Shown here one piece after another: positions 17,941 to 26,810 of a stretch of DNA of 64,000 bases. Under the pieces are notes generated by a model, which saw nothing but the letters and a program-made list of their open reading frames with translations, searched no databases and was not told the origin of the DNA. Where the stretch lies: NCBI RefSeq assembly GCF_002368035.1, contig NZ_AP018223.1:908449-972448 (forward strand), read 5' to 3'. This DNA comes from Nostoc linckia NIES-25 (lineage in GTDB: Bacteria > Cyanobacteriota > Cyanobacteriia > Cyanobacteriales > Nostocaceae). Made by a program: the position numbers and the translations under genes. Each line of letters starts with the position of its first letter. Position 1 is the first letter of the stretch.

Positions 17941-18056
17941 CCATTAGTAGAGACGCTATTAATTGCGTCTGTAGAAGAGTCATTAGTCATTAGTAACTGA
18001 CAAATGGCAAAGGACAAACAACGAAGACCAAATAAAAGCTAAGGAAATCCGACATT

Positions 18057-18896
18057 ATGACAATAGCTCAAAGACGTTCTACAAGCCCTAGATTTAATAA
18101 TGGCTTTATATCTCGTCTACAAAAGCAATTTCCTGACCTTATACCACCAATCATTGCCATCATTATTTTTCTGGTTCTCTGGCAATTATTCGCTTGGACT
18201 CCTGGTGCAACATTACCAGGCCCAATACAAGTTATACAAGACACTTGGGTACTAATTTTCTGGCCATTTTATGACCGGGGTGGTATCGATAAAGGTCTGT
18301 TTTGGCAGATTTTTGCTAGTCTACAAAGAGTCGCAATTAGTTATACTCTTGCAGCAATTGTGGGTATTGCCTTGGGCGTTTTAATTGGTGTTAATAAAAC
18401 CATGTCTAAGGCTTTAGATCCTCTCTTCCAATTGCTGCGAACTGTACCACCTTTAGCTTGGGTACCAATTTCTCTAGCAGCTTTACGACAAAATGAACCC
18501 GCAGCATTATTCGTAATTTTCATTACTGCAATTTGGCCGATTTTGATTAACACTGCTGTTGGTGTGACTCAAATTCCCCAAGATTACAACAACGTCGCCA
18601 AAGTTCTACAACTTAGCCGCAAAGAATACTTTACTAACATTTTGATTCCTGCGGCATTGCCTTATATTTTCACTGGTTTGAGAATTGCGATCGGTTTAGC
18701 TTGGTTAGCGATTATTGCTGCTGAAATCGTCATGTCAGGTATTGTGGGAATTGGCTTCTTTATCTGGGATGCGTATCAAAATAACAACGTCAGCGAAGTG
18801 ATTTTGGCTCTAGTTTATATCGGTGTCGTCGGCTTACTCCTAGACAAAGCAATGGCTTGGCTGCAAAACAAGATTTTACCAGCAGAGCAGAAGTAA
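18057..18896 (+). CDS. cmpB: ABC transporter permease, CmpB/NrtB family
   Basis: A 279-residue inner-membrane permease with about six hydrophobic helices. The coupling-helix (EAA-type) segment is around NNVAKVLQLSRKEYFTNILIPAALPYIFTGLR, followed by IAIGLAWLAIIAAEIV and GIGFFIWDAYQNN, hallmarks of the NrtB/CmpB/SsuC group. It starts 116 bases after cmpA and is surely co-transcribed with it. The ATPase subunits cmpC and cmpD are separated from it by three flv-cluster genes, all on the same strand. Substrate assignment rests on context as for cmpA. Confidence 0.82.
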   Translation: MTIAQRRSTSPRFNNGFISRLQKQFPDLIPPIIAIIIFLVLWQLFAWTPGATLPGPIQVIQDTWVLIFWPFYDRGGIDKGLFWQIFASLQRVAISYTLAAIVGIALGVLIGVNKTMSKALDPLFQLLRTVPPLAWVPISLAALRQNEPAALFVIFITAIWPILINTAVGVTQIPQDYNNVAKVLQLSRKEYFTNILIPAALPYIFTGLRIAIGLAWLAIIAAEIVMSGIVGIGFFIWDAYQNNNVSEVILALVYIGVVGLLLDKAMAWLQNKILPAEQK

Positions 18897-19328
18897 TAAG
18901 ACAGCAGAATTCAGAATTGGGAAGTCAAACAGTCTTTGCGCCAAGTTACCAAATTTAGGTTGGTAGTTCAATAACTTCCTATCTGCTGTAAATTTTTCAC
19001 CGCTCCTTGTAATACGCTTGGGTTCAAGCTTGATTTCCACGATGCTTCTTTAAAAAGGAAGGAATTAAGTATCACCTTTAAAAAAAGCTGGGGAATTCTT
19101 TAGCTGCTAAATATTACTAACCCAAGCGTATTTTTCTTCCAGTAATTCAATCCCTAGTTAAAAAACAATAATAACTATTGATTTATTCAATGATAAATCA
19201 ATAGAAATGAATGATAATTTTTTTTGATGGCTAACTTTAGAAATTGGCATTTTACTAATCAAACTTTTCAAGTAAATATAAGAAATAAGCACAGTTGCTT
19301 TAGATAATCTCTTGATAGGAGAACTCCA
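18897..19328 (+). promoter_or_regulatory. cmpB-flv4 gap with long inverted repeat
   Basis: A 430-base gap. AATACGCTTGGGTT (19011-19024) is the exact reverse complement of AACCCAAGCGTATT (19119-19132), enclosing about 94 bases and followed by TTTTT. The structure could terminate or attenuate read-through from cmpB, or be the stem of an untranslated RNA. A separate flv4 promoter is likely in the AT-rich stretch 19150-19300. GATAGGAGA directly precedes the flv4 ATG. Confidence 0.45.
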
Positions 19329-21062
19329 ATGGTCGCACTCACACAGCCTACTCAAGTTATTCCCAACACCGGACGTTTAACAATTGAAACTGTTGAAATT
19401 GCTCCTGAAACAACTGCTATTCGTTGTCTTGATTGGGATAGAGAACGTTTTGATGTCGAGTTTGGTTTACGGAATGGCACGACCTATAATTCTTTCTTAA
19501 TTCAAGGAGAAAAAGTAGCTTTAGTTGATACTTCTCACGGCAAATTTGAAGAGTTGTATCTGGATATACTCACAGGTTTAATTGACCCAGCTAAGATAGA
19601 TTATTTGATTATTAGCCACACAGAACCAGACCATAGTGGCTTGGTAAAAAATATTTTACAACTCGCTCCTGATGTTACCGTTGTTGCTGCAAAGATAGCG
19701 ATTCAATTTTTGGAAAATATGATTCACCAGCCTTTTAAATCAAAGCTGGTAAAAACTGGAGAGTTATTAGATTTAGGCAATGGACATCAATTAGAATTTA
19801 TTTCGGCTCCTAACTTACACTGGCCCGATACAATCTTGACTTACGATCGCAAAACAGGCACTCTTTACACCTGCGATGTGTTTGGAATGCATTACTGTGA
19901 TGACCATACTTTTGATGAAAATCTGGACATCATCGAAGAAGATTTTCAATATTACTATGATTGCCTGATGGCTCCTAATGCTCGGTCTGTATTGGCAGCT
20001 TTAAAGCGAATCGAAAAGTTAGAAATCAAAACAGTTGCTACAGGACACGGGCCTTTATTAAAAGAGCATATTTCCGAATGGCTGGGACGCTATCAAAATT
20101 GGAGTTCGGAACAAGCTAAAACAGAGACATTAGTAGCTTTATTTTACGTTGAAGATTACGGGCATAGTGAGTATTTAGTGAGAGCGATCGCACATGGAAT
20201 TGCAAAGACAGGTGTGGCGGTAGAATTAGTAGCTTTGAATAATGCCGAGCCTCAAGAAGTTAGAGAATTAGTTGACCAAGCCGCCGGTTTAATTATTGGA
20301 ATGCCTCCCCAATCATCAGATATTCCTCAGGCAGCTTTAAAGACTATCTTAGCTGCTGCTCATAATAAACAAGCCATTGGTTTATTAGAGTCGGGAGGAG
20401 GAGAAGACGAACCTGTTTTTCCATTACGGAATAAGTTTCAAGAATTGGGATTAATTGAAGCTTTTAGCCCGATTTTAGTTAAAGAAGTTCCTACCAAAGT
20501 TACAGAACAATTGTGTGATGAAGCGGGGACAGATATGGGTCAATGGTTAAACCGCGATCGCACAATCAAACAAATCAAATCCATTGATAACGAATTAGAG
20601 AAATCTTTAGGCCGGATTAGCACGGGACTGTATATTATTACTGCCAAAAAAGACGAAGTTCAAAGTGCAATGCTGGCTTCTTGGGTAACGCAAGCAAGTT
20701 TGAATCCTTTAGGTGTAGCGATAGCTGTAGCTAAAGATCGGGCAATAGAATCATTAATGCACGTTGGCGATCGCTTTGTTTTAAATATTTTAGAAGAAGG
20801 CAGATATCAAGGATTAATGAAACATTTCCTCAAGCGCTTTGCTCCCGGTGCAGACCGCTTTGCCGGCATCAAAACATATCCTGCTGCTACCAACGAATCC
20901 CCCATTTTAGCTGAAGCCCTGGCTTATCTCGAATGTGAAATTACCAGCCGCATGGACTGTGGCGACCATTGGGTTATTTATAGCACCGTCCAAACTGGAA
21001 GAGTCGCCAAAGTCAACGGACTCACCGCCGTCCATCACCGCAAAATTGGCAATCATTACTAA
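19329..21062 (+). CDS. flv4: flavodiiron protein Flv4
   Basis: A 577-residue class C flavodiiron protein in three parts: metallo-beta-lactamase-like diiron domain (about 35-260), flavodoxin (about 265-415) and flavin reductase (about 430-575). The canonical diiron ligands H-x-E-x-D-H are present as His97, Glu99, Asp101 and His102 in SHTEPDHSG. That, and its place as first gene of a flv4-psiE-like-flv2 cluster, identifies Flv4 rather than Flv2. In Synechocystis, Flv2/Flv4 act as an electron outlet on the acceptor side of photosystem II under low CO2 and high light. Well-placed ribosome binding site. Confidence 0.92.
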   Translation: MVALTQPTQVIPNTGRLTIETVEIAPETTAIRCLDWDRERFDVEFGLRNGTTYNSFLIQGEKVALVDTSHGKFEELYLDILTGLIDPAKIDYLIISHTEPDHSGLVKNILQLAPDVTVVAAKIAIQFLENMIHQPFKSKLVKTGELLDLGNGHQLEFISAPNLHWPDTILTYDRKTGTLYTCDVFGMHYCDDHTFDENLDIIEEDFQYYYDCLMAPNARSVLAALKRIEKLEIKTVATGHGPLLKEHISEWLGRYQNWSSEQAKTETLVALFYVEDYGHSEYLVRAIAHGIAKTGVAVELVALNNAEPQEVRELVDQAAGLIIGMPPQSSDIPQAALKTILAAAHNKQAIGLLESGGGEDEPVFPLRNKFQELGLIEAFSPILVKEVPTKVTEQLCDEAGTDMGQWLNRDRTIKQIKSIDNELEKSLGRISTGLYIITAKKDEVQSAMLASWVTQASLNPLGVAIAVAKDRAIESLMHVGDRFVLNILEEGRYQGLMKHFLKRFAPGADRFAGIKTYPAATNESPILAEALAYLECEITSRMDCGDHWVIYSTVQTGRVAKVNGLTAVHHRKIGNHY

Positions 21063-21189
21063 ATTTGTCATTGGTCATTAGTCATTGGTCATTAGTCATT
21101 GGTCATTGGTTGTTGGTTATTTCTCCCCTGCCTCCCCTGCCCCCCTGCCCCCCTGCTCCCCCACTCCCCCACTCCCCACACACAAAGCT
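21063..21189 (+). repeat. TTGGTCA and CCCCTGC short tandem repeats between flv4 and the PsiE-like gene
   Basis: Six to seven TTGGTCATTAGTCA heptamers, then CCCCTGC and CCCCACT heptamers, run up to the next start codon. No recognisable ribosome binding site is left in front of the PsiE-like gene. Confidence 0.8.
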
Positions 21190-21702
21190 ATGTATAAACC
21201 TGCTCAAGATAGCCCAATTCTCACCTATGAAATCCATCGGAAACGCATCGTAAAAAGCTTGGAATTGATTCAAGATTTGATTGTCGTTTCTCTGTGTCTC
21301 GGTTTATTTTGCTTCATGGTAATTCAGGTGAGAGATATGTTTTTCTCCCTGCTTCCCCCGCTGGATTTTCATGTTGTTACTGCCGATATTCTCTTTTTGC
21401 TCATCTTAGTTGAGTTATTTCGACTGCTGATTATTTACTTGCAAGAACAGCGAATATCTATTGGTGTAGCCGTCGAAGTCTCCATTGTTTCTGCCTTGCG
21501 AGAAGTCATTGTTAAAGGAGTTTTAGAAACTAATTGGAGTCAAATTTTAGCCACTTGTGCCTTCTTATTAGTTTTAGGAGTAATACTAGTTGTTCGAGTT
21601 TGGCTACCCCCCACCTTTGATGGTATCGACCCCGAACAAGCAATATCTAAACGCTATAAAAATCGATCGAAATCCGAATTAATCGAAAGCAACGGCAACT
21701 AG
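21190..21702 (+). CDS. PsiE-like membrane protein of the flv4-2 operon (Sll0218-like)
   Basis: A 170-residue protein with four hydrophobic segments (about residues 24-45, 58-80, 97-110 and 124-146), resembling the phosphate-starvation-inducible PsiE family. Its place between flv4 and flv2 matches Sll0218 of Synechocystis, a thylakoid membrane protein of the flv4-2 operon linked to photosystem II stability. The start ATG 21190 (MYKPAQDSP) is preferred over an extension through the tandem repeats. The C-terminal tail is basic and hydrophilic. Family assignment is from memory of the pattern rather than a search. Confidence 0.75.
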   Translation: MYKPAQDSPILTYEIHRKRIVKSLELIQDLIVVSLCLGLFCFMVIQVRDMFFSLLPPLDFHVVTADILFLLILVELFRLLIIYLQEQRISIGVAVEVSIVSALREVIVKGVLETNWSQILATCAFLLVLGVILVVRVWLPPTFDGIDPEQAISKRYKNRSKSELIESNGN

Positions 21703-21730
21703 AAAGGGGAGATGGGAGGCTCTTGAGGCA

Positions 21731-21784
21731 GGGGAAAAGGTTAAAGGGAAAAGGAATAAATTTAATCTTTCCCCTTTTCCCCTT
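21731..21784. repeat. GGGGAAAAGG...CCTTTTCCCC palindromic repeat, copy 4
   Basis: A shortened copy of the palindromic element, again preceded by GGGAGGCTCTTGAGGCAG, within the psiE-like/flv2 gap of the operon. As RNA it would fold into a long hairpin in the middle of the message. Confidence 0.78.
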
Positions 21785-21887
21785 ACCCCTTTCCCTTTCC
21801 CCATGCCCCATGACACCACTTGCTCCACTTGGGGAGACCCCAAGACCGCAGTGGCTCCCCTATGCCCATACCCAAAGAGAGGTTACT

Positions 21888-23624
21888 ATGTCTGCTAATA
21901 CTTTAATTACCAGCCGTCCGAGAGACGTGCAGGTTGCTGAAATTGGTAAAGAGACGTTGGTTTTGCGATCGCGGACTTGGGAGAGACTAAAATTTGAGGT
22001 TGAGTATTCCCGCCAACGGGGAACTACGGCAAATTCTTATCTAATTCAAGCTGATAAAAAAGCTTTAATCGATCCTCCCGGCGAATCTTTTACCGAAATT
22101 TATCTCCAAGAATTAGCACAACATCTAGATTTAACTACCCTAGATTACATTGTTCTCGGTCATGTAAATCCGAACCGCAGAGCCACCCTACAAGTATTAT
22201 TTTCTCAAGCTACTCAAGCTACTTTAATTTGTTCTCGCCCCGCTGCTAATGCTTTGAAAACTGCTTTTCCAGAATGGGAATCGCGCATTCAAGCTGTGCG
22301 TTCAGAGGATACTTTGGATTTAGGACAAGGACATAATCTTACATTTATTACTGTACCTACTCCTCGGTGGGCAGATGGATTGTGTACTTATGATGCTGCT
22401 AACAAAATTCTTTATACAGACAAATTTTTTGGCGCTCACATTTGCGAAGATACCCTGTTTGATGAAGACTGGAAACGTTTAGATGCAGAACGTCATTACT
22501 ATTTTGATTGTCTCCACGCAGCCCAAGCCAAACAAGTCGAAGTTGCCTTAGAAAAGCTTTCAATTTTCCCCGCAAAATGTTATGCTCCTGCTCACGGTCC
22601 CATTGTTCGTTACAGCCTGAGTCGATTTAATTTTGATTATCGTCAATGGTGTCAAGGACAGAAATTACAAGAATTAAGTGTTGCTTTACTTTATGCCTCC
22701 GCTTATGGAAATACAGCAATTGTAGCTAATGCGATCGCTCAAGGTTTAATTCAAAATGGCGTTAATGTAGAGTCCATCAATTGCGAATTCGCAGAACCAG
22801 CAGAAATTACCCGCATTATCGAAGCTTGCGACGGATTTATTATTGGTTCGCCCACATTAGGCGGCCATGCACCAACCCAAATTCAAACTGCTTTAGGAAT
22901 AGTTCTAGCCACAGCAGCTAAAACAAAATTAGCAGGAGTTTTCGGTTCATTCGGTTGGAGTGGAGAAGCAATTGATTTACTTGAAAGTAAGCTCAAAGAT
23001 GCCAATTATCGTTTAGGATTTGAAACAATTCGAGTCCGCTTTACACCCACAGATGAAATTTTTCAACAGTGCAAAGAAGCAGGCGCTTCCTTTGCCCAAA
23101 ACTTGAAGAAAACTAAAAAATTGCGGACAGCGCGTCAAGTTGTTACAGAAGCAAAAGTAGACCGCACCGAACAAGCCGTAGGCCGTATCATCGGTTCCTT
23201 ATGTGTTTTAACAACTCGTGATGAAGAAAGCCACAAAGGAGTTTTAACTTCTTGGGTTTCTCAAGCAACCTTCAACCCACCAGGAATTATGGTTGCCATT
23301 GCTGAAGAACAAAATGCAGATTTAATGTGTCATCCCGGTGATAAATTTGTATTAAATATCCTCAAAGAAGGCAGAAATATCCGCCGCTATTTTTCCCGCA
23401 ATAGCGTTTTAGGAAATAATCCCTTTCTCAATCTTTCCACACAAACTGCTGACAACGGCTGCCTAATTCTCACTGAAGCCCTGTCCTATTTAGAATGCAC
23501 CGTACAAAATCAAATGAAATGCGGTGACAGATGGTTAATTTATGCCGTAGTTGATAAAGGTGAAGTCTTAGAAAGCGATGGCTTAACAGCCCTCGAACAC
23601 CGCAAATCTGGTAATTATTATTAA
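21888..23624 (+). CDS. flv2: flavodiiron protein Flv2
   Basis: A 578-residue class C flavodiiron protein, partner of Flv4. The ATG at 21888 has AAAGAGAGG just upstream; an open extension of 55 codons runs through a palindromic repeat and is not expected to be translated. The diiron site is degenerate: GHVNPNRR replaces H-x-E-x-D-H (His92, then Asn94, Asn96, Arg97), as is typical of Flv2/Flv1 partners that need a canonical subunit. Flavodoxin and flavin reductase domains are intact (ALLYASAYGNTA; GVLTSWVSQATFNPPG). Likely forms a heterodimer with Flv4. Confidence 0.9.
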   Translation: MSANTLITSRPRDVQVAEIGKETLVLRSRTWERLKFEVEYSRQRGTTANSYLIQADKKALIDPPGESFTEIYLQELAQHLDLTTLDYIVLGHVNPNRRATLQVLFSQATQATLICSRPAANALKTAFPEWESRIQAVRSEDTLDLGQGHNLTFITVPTPRWADGLCTYDAANKILYTDKFFGAHICEDTLFDEDWKRLDAERHYYFDCLHAAQAKQVEVALEKLSIFPAKCYAPAHGPIVRYSLSRFNFDYRQWCQGQKLQELSVALLYASAYGNTAIVANAIAQGLIQNGVNVESINCEFAEPAEITRIIEACDGFIIGSPTLGGHAPTQIQTALGIVLATAAKTKLAGVFGSFGWSGEAIDLLESKLKDANYRLGFETIRVRFTPTDEIFQQCKEAGASFAQNLKKTKKLRTARQVVTEAKVDRTEQAVGRIIGSLCVLTTRDEESHKGVLTSWVSQATFNPPGIMVAIAEEQNADLMCHPGDKFVLNILKEGRNIRRYFSRNSVLGNNPFLNLSTQTADNGCLILTEALSYLECTVQNQMKCGDRWLIYAVVDKGEVLESDGLTALEHRKSGNYY

Positions 23625-23704
23625 CCCTCCAAACTCCGCGTACCTTTGCGCCAACCTCAGCGTTCCTTTGCGTTTAAAACTCAACCCTCAATAACCAAAC
23701 TACC

Positions 23705-25711
23705 ATGTCTACATTCGTTGCTGTCGATCGCATTGATAAAGTTTTTGAATTAACCGGCGGCGGTCAATATATTGCCCTCAAAGGAATTGACCTCGAAATT
23801 AAAAAAGGAGAATTTGTTTCCTTAATTGGTCACTCCGGTTGCGGCAAATCTACATTATTAAATATGATTGCAGGTCTGGATTTGCCTAGTGAAGGTGTTG
23901 TCACCTTAGAAGGACAAAGAATCAGGCAACCAGGCCCCGATAGAATGGTAGTTTTTCAAAACTATTCGCTATTACCTTGGCGGACAGTGAGAGAAAATAT
24001 TGCCCTAGCGGTGGACTCAGTAATGAAAGGCGTACCCGCAGCCGAACGCAACGCTATTATCGAAAAACACATAGACATGGTAGGCTTGCGTCCCCACGCT
24101 GACAAACAGCCGGGAATGTTATCTGGGGGACAAAAGCAACGTGTAGCGATCGCCCGCGCTTTAGCAATTCGCCCCAAGTTATTATTATTAGATGAACCCT
24201 TCGGCGCTTTAGATGCCCTCACTCGCGGTAATTTGCAAGAACAACTTATGCAAATCTGCGAAGAAAATGAAGTTACTGCTGTCATGGTTACCCATGATGT
24301 AGACGAAGCAGTGCTATTATCTGACAGAATTGTGATGCTCACCAACGGCCCCGAATCGAAAATTGGTGACATTTTAGAAGTAGATATTCCCAGACCCCGC
24401 AAGCGCATGGAAGTTGTAGAACATCCCAGCTACTACAGCTTGCGGAGTGAGATGATTTACTTCCTCAACCAGCAAAAACGCATTAAGAAAATTCGCGCCA
24501 GAAAAACAGCCGACATTTCCCGCCACGGCTTAGAAAAAGTTAACTTAGAAATCGGCTTTTTACCCCTCACCGCTTGCGCCCCCCTAGCAGTTGCCAAAGA
24601 AAAAGGCTTCTTTGTCAAACATGGTTTAGATGAAGTTCACCTCGTGCGCGAAAGTAGCTGGCGGGGTATAGTTGACGGCATGACTGGCGGTTATTTGGAT
24701 GCGGCGCAAATGCCTTCCGGGATGCCCATGTGGTTAACTTTGGGAGGACACAACAACCAACCTTTCCCCGTTGTCACCGCCCTCACCATGACCCGCAACG
24801 GTAACGCCATTACCTTAGCAAAACGCTTTTACGACCAAGGCGTGCAAAGCTTATCAGACTTCAAAAGATACTTACTTTGCACCCGCGACCAAAGGCACAC
24901 AATGGGAGTAGTGCATCCCGCCTCTATGCACAACTTACTCCTGCGTTACTGGCTAGCCGCTGGTGGAATCGACCCCGACGGCGATGTAGACATGAAGACC
25001 ATTCCCCCAGCCCAGATGGTAGCCGACTTGCAAGCCGGAAGCATCGATGGTTACTGCGTCGGCGAACCTTGGAACTACCGCGCCGCCGCCGAAAATGTTG
25101 GCTTTACCATCGCCACCGACTTAGAAGTTTGGCTAGGACACCCCGGTAAAGTTCTGGGAGTGCGGGAAGACTGGGCAGAAGCTTATCCCAATACCCACAT
25201 TGCCTTAACTAAAGCATTGCTAGAAGCTTGTCAATATTGTGCAAATCCTGACAATGCTGAAGAGATTCGGCAAATTTTAGCAAGTCGAGAGTATGTCAGC
25301 ACCGATTTAGAATACATCCAACTCGAAGATCCGAATAGTCTCACCTGCGACATTGACCATCCCCTGCGCGACTATGCCCACCACCAGTTTTATTCCGAGT
25401 CTGCTATTAACCGCCCCAGCCGCACCGAACAAATTTGGATTATGAGCCAATTAGCGCGTTGGGGCGACACTCCCTTCCCCAGAAATTGGGTGGAAGTTGT
25501 CGAACGCGTCTGTCGAGTCCGAGTTTTCAGCACCGCCGCACGAGAATTAGGCTTAGATATCAGCTACATCCGCCAACCCATCCAACTATTTGATGGTACT
25601 CCCTTTAACGCCGACGACCCAATCGCCTATCTCAACAGCTTGAAAATCAAACGCGATTTCTCAGTCGCCGAAGTCATTCTCGATGCCCCCAGAAGAAAAC
25701 TCGCCTCATAG
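23705..25711 (+). CDS. cmpC: ABC transporter ATPase fused to a CmpA-like domain
   Basis: A 668-residue fusion typical of CmpC/NrtC. Residues 1-260 form an ABC ATPase with Walker A GHSGCGKST, signature LSGGQKQR, Walker B LLLLDEPFG and the switch His in MVTHDVDEA. Residues about 280-660 resemble the substrate-binding protein (LEIGFLPLTACAPLAVAKEKGFF; CVGEPWNYRAA) and probably act as a cytoplasmic regulatory domain that senses substrate. It starts 80 bases after flv2 on the same strand. The ATPase half resembles cmpD closely. Confidence 0.86.
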   Translation: MSTFVAVDRIDKVFELTGGGQYIALKGIDLEIKKGEFVSLIGHSGCGKSTLLNMIAGLDLPSEGVVTLEGQRIRQPGPDRMVVFQNYSLLPWRTVRENIALAVDSVMKGVPAAERNAIIEKHIDMVGLRPHADKQPGMLSGGQKQRVAIARALAIRPKLLLLDEPFGALDALTRGNLQEQLMQICEENEVTAVMVTHDVDEAVLLSDRIVMLTNGPESKIGDILEVDIPRPRKRMEVVEHPSYYSLRSEMIYFLNQQKRIKKIRARKTADISRHGLEKVNLEIGFLPLTACAPLAVAKEKGFFVKHGLDEVHLVRESSWRGIVDGMTGGYLDAAQMPSGMPMWLTLGGHNNQPFPVVTALTMTRNGNAITLAKRFYDQGVQSLSDFKRYLLCTRDQRHTMGVVHPASMHNLLLRYWLAAGGIDPDGDVDMKTIPPAQMVADLQAGSIDGYCVGEPWNYRAAAENVGFTIATDLEVWLGHPGKVLGVREDWAEAYPNTHIALTKALLEACQYCANPDNAEEIRQILASREYVSTDLEYIQLEDPNSLTCDIDHPLRDYAHHQFYSESAINRPSRTEQIWIMSQLARWGDTPFPRNWVEVVERVCRVRVFSTAARELGLDISYIRQPIQLFDGTPFNADDPIAYLNSLKIKRDFSVAEVILDAPRRKLAS

Positions 25712-25833
25712 GAGGCAAGGGGGCAGGGGGCAGGGGGCAGGGGGAGAAAGAATTAATTCCCCAGTCACCAGTCCCCAATCCCCAGTCACCAGTCACCAGT
25801 CACCAGTCCCCAATACCCAATAACCAAATCACC
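25712..25833 (+). repeat. GGGGGCA and CCCCAGT/CACCAGT short tandem repeats
   Basis: Purine-rich heptamers followed by CCCCAGTCACCAGT heptamers fill the whole cmpC-cmpD gap and leave no evident ribosome binding site for cmpD. Confidence 0.82.
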
Positions 25834-26688
25834 ATGCAAAACCGCAACTCAACAGTTACCGACCTCAAAAAGCCACTAGCAAATACAGCCACCACCCGCC
25901 AGCCCTTCCTAGAAATCAAAGACGTTACCAAAGTCTATCCCACAAAAAAAGGCCCCTTCACCGTACTCGATGGCGTTAACCTCAACGTCGAACAAGGCGA
26001 ATTTATTTGTGTCATCGGTCACTCTGGCTGCGGTAAATCCACCCTGTTAAACATGGTATCCGGTTTTAACTTTCCCACCTCCGGGCAAGTATTACTGGAA
26101 GGACAGCCCATTACCAAACCAGGCCCAGACAGAATGGTTGTCTTCCAAAACTACGCCTTGCTACCGTGGCGTACTGCTTTTGAAAATATTTACTTAGCTG
26201 TGAACGCCGTTTATCCCAATAAACCACAAGCTGAAAAAAGAGCGATCGTGCGCGATCATTTAGCAATGGTGGGACTGGCTGATGCGATGGAAAAGAAACC
26301 AATGCAAATGTCCGGCGGTATGAGACAAAGAGTTTCCATCGCCCGCGCTTTGGCGATTCGTCCCAAAGTCTTAATTTTAGACGAACCTTTCGGGGCGCTG
26401 GATGCTATCACCAAAGAAGAGTTACAAGAAGAACTGCTGAAAATTTGGAATGAAAACCGCTGCACAGTGTTGATGATTACCCACGACATCGACGAGGCGC
26501 TATTTTTAGCAGACAAGTTGGTGATGATGACCAACGGCCCCCATGCAAAGATTGGTGAAGTCATGGAAATTCCCTTTGCGCGTCCCCGCGATCGCGCCCG
26601 TATCATGGAAGATCCACAATACTATCAACTCCGTAACTATGCCTTAGACTTCCTGTTTAACCGTTTCGCCCATGATGATGTAGGTTAA
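25834..26688 (+). CDS. cmpD: ABC transporter ATPase, CmpD/NrtD family
   Basis: A 284-residue stand-alone ATPase subunit. It has Walker A GHSGCGKST, Q-loop VVFQNYALLPW, signature MSGGMRQR, Walker B VLILDEPFGALD and switch MITHDIDEA. Together with CmpC it powers uptake through CmpB. An N-terminal extension of about 25 polar residues precedes the domain. It closes the seven-gene plus-strand block; a MITE-like hairpin follows 14 bases after the stop and may end the transcript. Confidence 0.86.
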   Translation: MQNRNSTVTDLKKPLANTATTRQPFLEIKDVTKVYPTKKGPFTVLDGVNLNVEQGEFICVIGHSGCGKSTLLNMVSGFNFPTSGQVLLEGQPITKPGPDRMVVFQNYALLPWRTAFENIYLAVNAVYPNKPQAEKRAIVRDHLAMVGLADAMEKKPMQMSGGMRQRVSIARALAIRPKVLILDEPFGALDAITKEELQEELLKIWNENRCTVLMITHDIDEALFLADKLVMMTNGPHAKIGEVMEIPFARPRDRARIMEDPQYYQLRNYALDFLFNRFAHDDVG

Positions 26689-26701
26689 GCAAAATGGGCG
26701 G

Positions 26702-26810
26702 TTAGGGACTTCCAAGAAATAAATTATCCACTCTTGTGGGGTGGGGGTCTCGCCCGCCCATTGACAGGGGCGGACAAGATGTCCACCCCACAAGAAAAGG
26801 AAGTCCCTAA
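26702..26810. mobile_element. MITE-like element with TTAGGGACTTCC ends
   Basis: TTAGGGACTTCC (26702-26713) pairs with GGAAGTCCCTAA (26799-26810). Inside is a second inverted pair, CTTGTGGGGTGG / CCACCCCACAAG. TA at each outer edge would fit an IS630/mariner-type TA target, the class to which the known cyanobacterial MITE Nezha belongs. No coding capacity. Confidence 0.6.

Noticed and set aside
16558..26688. Reading the transporter as nitrate NrtABCD
   Set aside because: Possible from family alone, but the embedded flv4-2 genes and the Glu at the ligand site favour bicarbonate; not fully excluded. No nitrate or nitrite reductase gene is in the window.
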